Source of the DNA: Telopea speciosissima
Taxonomy: Eukaryota; Streptophyta; Magnoliopsida; Proteales; Proteaceae
Length of the DNA: 64,000 nt
Assembly (NCBI RefSeq): GCF_018873765.1
Contig: NC_057923.1
Location: forward strand, 21,919,913 to 21,983,912
Direction: 5' to 3'
The notes below the pieces were generated by a model that worked only from the letters and a program-made list of their open reading frames with translations, was not told where the DNA came from and did no database searches. Of this stretch, positions 58,736 through 64,000 are shown in pieces. Each line of letters starts with the position of its first letter. Position 1 is the stretch's first letter. The translations under genes and the position numbers were made by a program.

Positions 58736-60529
58736 AGATGCAATTGGGTCTTTTTACAATCTTATCCTTTGTTGTTCCCGTGAGAGAAGAAAAATGGTTT
58801 TTTTCCTGCCAAATAATTCTAATGTGTAAGAGAATCCTTTGTTGTTCCTATGAGGAATTTGAAGAATGTTTCTTTTTCTGCCAATTGATTGGTGTTTATA
58901 TTTCTAAATTCTTCAATAAGTTTTCACCATCCCCCGCTTTGGATGAGGCCTTAATGGGTGGAATTAGCCATGGGAACTGATGAGGCAGAAACTGATAGAG
59001 TTTGCAGTTATGGGTTGTTTGGGGGCTTGGCTCATGGATGATAGGAACTGTGTAAGGGAGGAAGATGCTACATGAGCAACCAAAGAGACTTCTTGGATCC
59101 AACCTTTGTGTCTTGCAGGTGAAAGATATCTTCCTTTGTCATAAGCCATTAGTATGGATATGTTGATTGTATATTGAATAACAAACAATCTGATTTATTG
59201 GTCCTTTCGATTTCCTAAAGAGTTCAGATTTTCCTGTAAGTTATATGTTATTTGTGTTAACTAAACACCAAAATTCTTGAGGTGAAAAAGATTTTCCTGC
59301 AGTATATATGTCACTTGTTTTAATCCCTCTCTCTTAATTTATTGGGACAAATTTCTTTTGTTCCATAGCCCAATTCTCACATTATGTATATTCTTATTCC
59401 TATGCACTCCCTAGCTTTCTTGGTTAGTTCATTTTCTCCTAATTCAATCATATCCTTGAGTTCTGATTGGGCATTGTTATTCTTCTAGTTTCCTTCAAAA
59501 CTTTCAGAGTTTTGATATCTTCTTGCTCATTTGACTCCCAAGTAGAAAATCTACTACATATGGTAATAGTGAAATGGATCCCAGACCTAAAACTATCGAT
59601 ATCAAAGAGATCCCACTTCAGAATTTTCTTGTTCATAGTAACAATTTTATTCCAGTAGATGCATCATAAATACTTGATACATTCCATGTCTCTGAAATGG
59701 ATGGATTCTATACTGGTCCATCTCCACCATCACTCTCTTTATTTTCATTCTTCTTTCCTTAGATCCACCTTTAAACACATTCTCTGAGGACCCCTGGCTC
59801 TACTGAACTCCCTGACTAGTTCATGAGACAACAAAATGTTTTTAATAATGCTGCGGCCTTTGAGGAGGTTTGATTGGTACAAATCAAGTTCGAAAGCACA
59901 AATTGGAGCCGATTGGTAAGCACTTTAGCAAGAATTTTTTAAACTCTATTGCATTTTTGCCAATCATATGCTCAGAGAAAAATAGCTTCAAATCAAAATG
60001 TTGTGACTTGACTCAGGACATGCTAAAGTTTTGAATCAGGCAAAGAATTCAGCCATATGTACAATGGGCTTCAGCAAAATGGAATCAATTAGTAGGAAGA
60101 GTTCCTATGGGCTTCAGCAACATGGAATCACCTGCTGGCAAAACATGTGCGTTCAGGGTTTGGGGGAATGCAAATCTAGGGTTTCGGCAAAATGGAAAGG
60201 CTAAAATGGTTAAGAAATGCTGATTAATCCCTATGCCAGACTACTCCTCCCTCTTATATCAAGAAAAAATTTCATAAATCGATCGACGCCTAAACATGTC
60301 GAACTGTTCAACATGAGATTTATAAATCATAAAATGAGAAAGTGAGAGCAAGAAACAGAGAACATACGCTATATGTGTAAACATCGAATATATGAACAAA
60401 CCATTGGAGAGAGGAAGAAAGATCGCTAGTAAAGGGATAGAAATAGAACCTTCATATACCGAGATTGATACAATTAGAGACGGAAGAAGGATAATTGGAA
60501 AAACATCTCTTTCTCGACTAGAACCAGAG
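58736..60529. other. Intergenic, nothing recognised
   Basis: AT-rich sequence without supportable genes. Two related blocks, TGGGCTTCAGCAAAATGGAA and TGGGCTTCAGCAACATGGAA, occur at about 60066 and 60110. Confidence 0.4.
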
Positions 60530-60725
60530 TAAGGGTGTCAAAACCAAACTGAAACCGAAAACCGAACCTGAAACCGAGCCAAACTGAATTAATTCGGTTT
60601 GGTTTCGGTTCTGGTATATGGTATTCTAATTCGGTTCGGTTTTGGTTTCGATTTCATACCAAGATCCGTCGGTTTGAACCGAAACCGAACCGAATAAACC
60701 ACTTAACCAAAAACCATATATCTTT

Positions 60726-62561
60726 GGGTAAATTACACTGCCACCCCCTGAGGTTTACCTTAAATACATTGCAACCCCATGTGTTTTCAAAATATACACT
60801 TAGACCCCTGAGTTTAGGGTATTTGTTACACTCAGCCCCACTCCGTTAAAGTATTCCGTTAGTTGCTGAGGTGTTGGCCATTGAGGCCTTAAAATGACAA
60901 ATATACCCTTGATATGGTGTGAACTTACCATTTTGCCCATAGAACAGTCCAAACTTCACACCCCTTTCTTGCTATGGGGATCTGCTGAAGCCATCACCGA
61001 CGACTTGCCTCAGTCCTCTCTCTCTGCTCCTCTTCCGCTTCTCCTTTGTTTTTCTCTCTACTATTGAACGACTTCTATTCTCTTCTCGTCCTACTTTCTC
61101 CGATATGACACGGTACAATAGGACAGGAGAAGACAAAAATTAGTTCAGATGCCGATGGCCACCAGCCCAGTACCATCGGCTGATAAAGCTCTGATGGCTT
61201 CAACGATGCCTATCCTGGCAGCACAGATGCCGTTGGAGATGTTCGCAATAGACGCCATTATCGCATGGTTCAGGGGAGAATTCACGGCGGCCAACGCCAT
61301 TATCGACGCTCTCTGTAACCAGCTGACTCAACTTGATGGACTCGATGGCCATGGTGCTAAGTATGAATCGGTGTTTGCTGTGATCCATAGGAGGTGATTG
61401 AATTGGATCCAAATCCTTCAGATGCAGAAATACTCTATAGCAGACGTTGCTTTGGAGCTTAAGAAAGTCGCGGCCAAGAAAATGATAGAGAGAGGGAGGA
61501 GAAAAGAAGAAATTGAGGAAGTCAAGGTTTTTTTTTATCATAAAAGGGAAGAAAGTAGACAAGATGCCAATGGTAGTGTTCAGGTCGTGAATGGAGAATC
61601 CAGAGAGGAAATGAAGGAGAGTGAAGGTGAAGCAGTTGATGAGGTGGTGGAAGAAGTTTCGTCTGTTGACGATCAAGAGCAGCTCCAAGTTTGTATGATT
61701 TTTTGCTCGCTTCTTCGATTAGTTGTTCCCGATCTTCATCTGAGGATTTTTTTTTCCTATTTTTAATATTCTCCTGGTTAGCTAGAACTTCTTTCCCACT
61801 TTCGTCTTCTTTGGTTTCATTCCTTGTTATCCCCTCTGCAATCGGTCCAGAGTTTCAACTTGGTTTTGGTTATCATCTTTCCTTCCTCATACCCCCCTTT
61901 TAAAAATCCATATTTGATGAATCTTGGTGAAGCATGAAAATAAGAGTTCCATCATCCGTGTGATTTCATGCTTTTTTCTTTCTTATGGAGGGCTATCGAT
62001 CATTATATAGAAAATTTATATAGGGGTTTTAACTTGATTTAATAGTTTTTGTATCCCCCATCGTTCAATCCAACTGAAATTTGGGTCCCCAAGTCACAAC
62101 GTTTCTCCTTCTTCGTATACTCTCCCTTCTGATTCAAGACTATTTGGGTTTCCTTCCTTTTTTTTCCTTGTAAAACAGAACTGGAGCAAAAATAAAGGGG
62201 TTAAAAGTGCAAGAGGGTGGCTTTCTCCAGGGAGAAATGGCCACGAATTTCGCTTTCTACGGGGTTACTGGAAGAGGGTAGAGGATGGTAGACGGAGGTT
62301 GCAGCAGTGGTGGGGCGGTGGTTGAGGAGGAAGAAGAAGAGGAAAGAATAAGAGGAAGGAACAGTGGTGGGTCCCATTATGTTAGAAAAATTTAAAAAAA
62401 TTAGAATATGATTAATTGAAGGGTAAAATTGTCATTTAAATTTTATACTTAACGCCATCCACTCAAGGGTCCACTCAGGGGGTGTGGTTGTATAATTTAG
62501 AAACACAGGGGATCATTCTGTATTTAGTACAAATCTTAGGGGGTGGTAGTGTAATTTTCTC
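60726..62561. mobile_element. Pack-MULE carrying an ALKBH9-type fragment
   Basis: A perfect 9-bp duplication TATATCTTT (60717-60725, 62562-62570) flanks termini GGGTAAATTACACTGCCACC and, inverted, GAGAAAATTACACTACCACC. Diverged terminal inverted repeats run about 150-190 bp. The 1.5-kb interior holds a host-like leader, a coding exon and what looks like intron sequence; no transposase is present. The terminus resembles those of the 40356 and 43411 elements. Confidence 0.88.
61149..61690 (+). pseudogene. ALKBH9/10-type N-terminal exon, captured, with a nonsense codon
   Basis: The frame from ATG 61149 reads MPMATSPVPSADKALMAS, then DAIIAWFRGEFTAANAIIDA and FAVIHRR. A TGA at 61395-61397 stands where family members have Arg. 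The same frame continues LNWIQILQMQKYSIADVALE, then a basic and an acidic stretch to EEVSSVDDQEQ. This is the conserved N-terminal domain of plant ALKBH9/ALKBH10 proteins, AlkB-like 2-oxoglutarate/Fe(II) enzymes that remove m6A from RNA. The catalytic AlkB domain is absent. A GT following CTCCAA (61690) could be the original donor, and the sequence beyond looks intronic, so capture was from genomic DNA. It cannot make an active enzyme. Confidence 0.8.
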
Positions 62562-62984
62562 TATATCTTTTAAAATTTATGGTAACTATATCTAACCGTA
62601 TGACTTTAAATATTCCACTTTCTTATGTTTTCTTTTTCATATTCCACTTTTCATGGGGCAAAATAAAAACACTTTATAAAATTTCTTTGTATTTTTGGTA
62701 ACCATCTAACAGAATGACTTTTCATATTCTATTGTCTAGGTTTTCTCTATTGCCCTTTCTCAATTTCTTGGTTTTCATTTTCAACTTCAACTCTTCAAGT
62801 GTGCAACCAGATTAGAACTATAACTCAAAACCGAATTTGACCCGAATTGAAACTGTATTTGAAAACCAAATTATAACTATAATTGAACCGAACCAAGTAG
62901 GTTTGGATTCAATTGGTGGCCCCAGAATCGACTCGATTTTTTGATCATACCCTCAAGTCATGGAACCGAACCGATCGACACCCT

Positions 62985-63369
62985 TGTCTAGAGATCGCAA
63001 CCTTCTTTCCTCAATTCCAATTAGTTCTTTTTTTTGGTTTTTTTCAATATGTGTCGATTCTTTCCAGTGAAAGGTACTTTTTTTTTTTCAAAATGATACT
63101 TCACTGTCCGGTAAAGGGTAGTGGATTAGTTGGTTAATCTTTTACTTATTGAACGGTTAAATTCACAGTTAAATCATAACGATTAAGATTTTTTTATTTT
63201 TTTGATAAGGACGGCTGAGATTTAACTGTTGCGTATAATGGTGCGTTTATAGCTGTACTGCCACAATTTTGCCTATTTCATTTGTGTTGTTTTGTTTTGT
63301 TTTAAGATCCTTCCGATAATATTTTTCCTTTGACAACCGTACGTACAGCTCCTCAGATCATAGGTGTGA
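62985..63369. repeat. TIR-family fragment, otherwise unassigned
   Basis: On minus, CAACAGTTAAATCTCAGCCGT and neighbouring sequence (about 63170-63290) match 31735-31810. Nothing else is recognised before the AFC gene leader. Confidence 0.45.
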
Positions 63370-63476
63370 CGGAGCAAGGTAATTGGAATTTTCTTGAGCT
63401 TTTGTAGGAAAACATTCACTGCAGGGGAAGAGGGAGAAGAAAAGGGTGAGAGACGGAGGAAGAGTCAAATTCGTCG

Positions 63477-63868
63477 ATGGTAACTGTGGAATTGGGAGAC
63501 ATGGAGAAGCAGCGAACTAGAAAACGTCCTCGCCTCGCCTGGGATGTTGCCCCTGCTGAAGCCGAGGTTGGTGGATCTCTGTGAGGTTGGATTAGGGTTT
63601 GGGTTTCCAAGGCCACCTATAACATTCCCATGGATGGGTGTGGATGGGGGGTGGCTAGGGTTTTTATGTCCACTGTGAAGCAAAGTTAGGGTTTTCATGT
63701 CTGATGGAATCTGACACCGTTGGGAATGGCTCGCTGCATCTGTGTAGGCTGCTCGACTGCCGATTCCTGCTAATGAGAGTCTCGTTCGAACGGCGTCGCC
63801 GCCATGGAGAGATGACGATCGAGAAGGCCATTATGTCTTTAATCTTGGAGAGAATCTGACTCCAAGAT
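63477..63868 (+). CDS. AFC3: LAMMER (AFC3-like) protein kinase, exons 1-2, runs off the window
   Basis: AFC kinases are CLK-family dual-specificity kinases that phosphorylate SR splicing factors in the nucleus. Exon 1 (63477-63566, 30 codons) reads MVTVELGDMEKQRTRKRPRL then AWDVAPAEAE. Exon 2 (63748-63868, 40 codons plus one base) contains SPPWRDDDREGHYVFNLGEN then LTPR. The intron is GT/AG in phase 0, and the next donor GTAAGT lies at 63869. Both blocks match the N-terminal region of plant AFC proteins just before the kinase domain, and spacing and start fit AFC3 best. An in-frame ATG at 63501 is an alternative start. The kinase domain lies beyond 64000; the segment near 63974 after TTGCAG does not continue the family sequence. 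Confidence 0.88.
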
Positions 63869-64000
63869 GTAAGTTATCTGCGCATTACGATTGTTATTTC
63901 CTTTTATTCTTCTAGTTGAATAACACGTTTGGATGGTATATTTGCATACGTTAACGTTCAGTTCTTATATTGCAGGAGCTCCAATTATTCTTTTCAAATA

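Larger units (their letters stand above)
60530..62984. mobile_element. hAT-like element hosting a Pack-MULE
   Basis: Ends TAAGGGTGTCAAAACC (60530) and, inverted, CAAGGGTGTCGATCGG (about 62985) are the same type as the 49740 element. AACCGAA motifs are dense in both subterminal zones. A convincing 8-bp duplication was not found (CTAGAACC on the left, CTAGAGAT on the right). Confidence 0.5.

Noticed and set aside
31735..63290. Matching inverted sequences at 31.7 kb and 63.2 kb considered as one giant TIR element
   Set aside because: Similarity is limited to a short family motif, no duplication matches, and the AFC gene leader adjoins the right copy; they are better seen as two dispersed family members.
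63961..64000. Possible third exon of the AFC gene after TTGCAG
   Set aside because: The following sequence does not continue the LTPRYKI region in the required phase, so the real exon 3 is probably outside the window.

Overview
This window is nuclear DNA of a flowering plant. It is AT-rich, the recognisable genes have plant-type GT-AG introns, and the proteins have close plant relatives: replication factor C subunit 4, a LAMMER kinase of the AFC type, a CML calcium sensor, an ALKBH9-type protein, FAR1-like proteins and an At4g04775-like GRF zinc finger. The species cannot be fixed from the sequence. Most of the 64 kb is nested transposable elements, many of which can be bounded to the base by target-site duplications (TSDs).

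Host genes. Two lie at or near the edges. On the minus strand, 9226-9639 holds the first three exons of an RFC4-type clamp-loader gene with an E2F-like site just upstream of its ATG; everything further left is repeats, so it is either truncated or has a very long third intron. On the plus strand, 63477-63868 holds the first two exons of an AFC3-like LAMMER kinase that runs off the window. A third intact reading frame, a four-EF-hand calmodulin-like protein (40864-41367), lies inside a transposon.

Layout. 388-3316: minus-strand Ty3-like LTR element with a dead gag and a MULE-like insertion in one LTR. 3481-8717: tandem and LTR-derived repeats. 9226-9669: RFC4. 10152-14270: a TIR element or retroposon holding a PIF/Harbinger-like element and a tRNA-like sequence. 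14318-30438: a MULE split by a 14.8-kb composite retrotransposon of the form LTR-int-LTR-int-LTR, whose interior carries an antisense gene with its own apparent promoter and intron. 33879-39463: a FAR1/MULE-type gene broken by a Ty1/copia element and a three-repeat TRIM. 40356-42046: a Pack-MULE carrying the CML gene. 43411-49731: MITEs and a second FAR1/MULE remnant. 49740-58727: a hAT-like element with an 8.05-kb MULE inside it, holding a dead MudrA transposase and a GRF zinc-finger reading frame. 60530-62984: another hAT-like element with a second Pack-MULE inside, carrying an ALKBH9-type gene fragment.

Main theme. MULEs repeatedly capture host gene pieces here: a complete CML gene, an ALKBH9-type first exon, and an unidentified coding exon whose reading frame becomes continuous once the large retrotransposon is removed. 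Three elements share related termini starting GGRTAAWTTACAC, which points to one mobilising system. No conventional unknown operon-like system is visible; the most unusual items are the intact gene-carrying Pack-MULE and the triple-LTR composite with its antisense gene.
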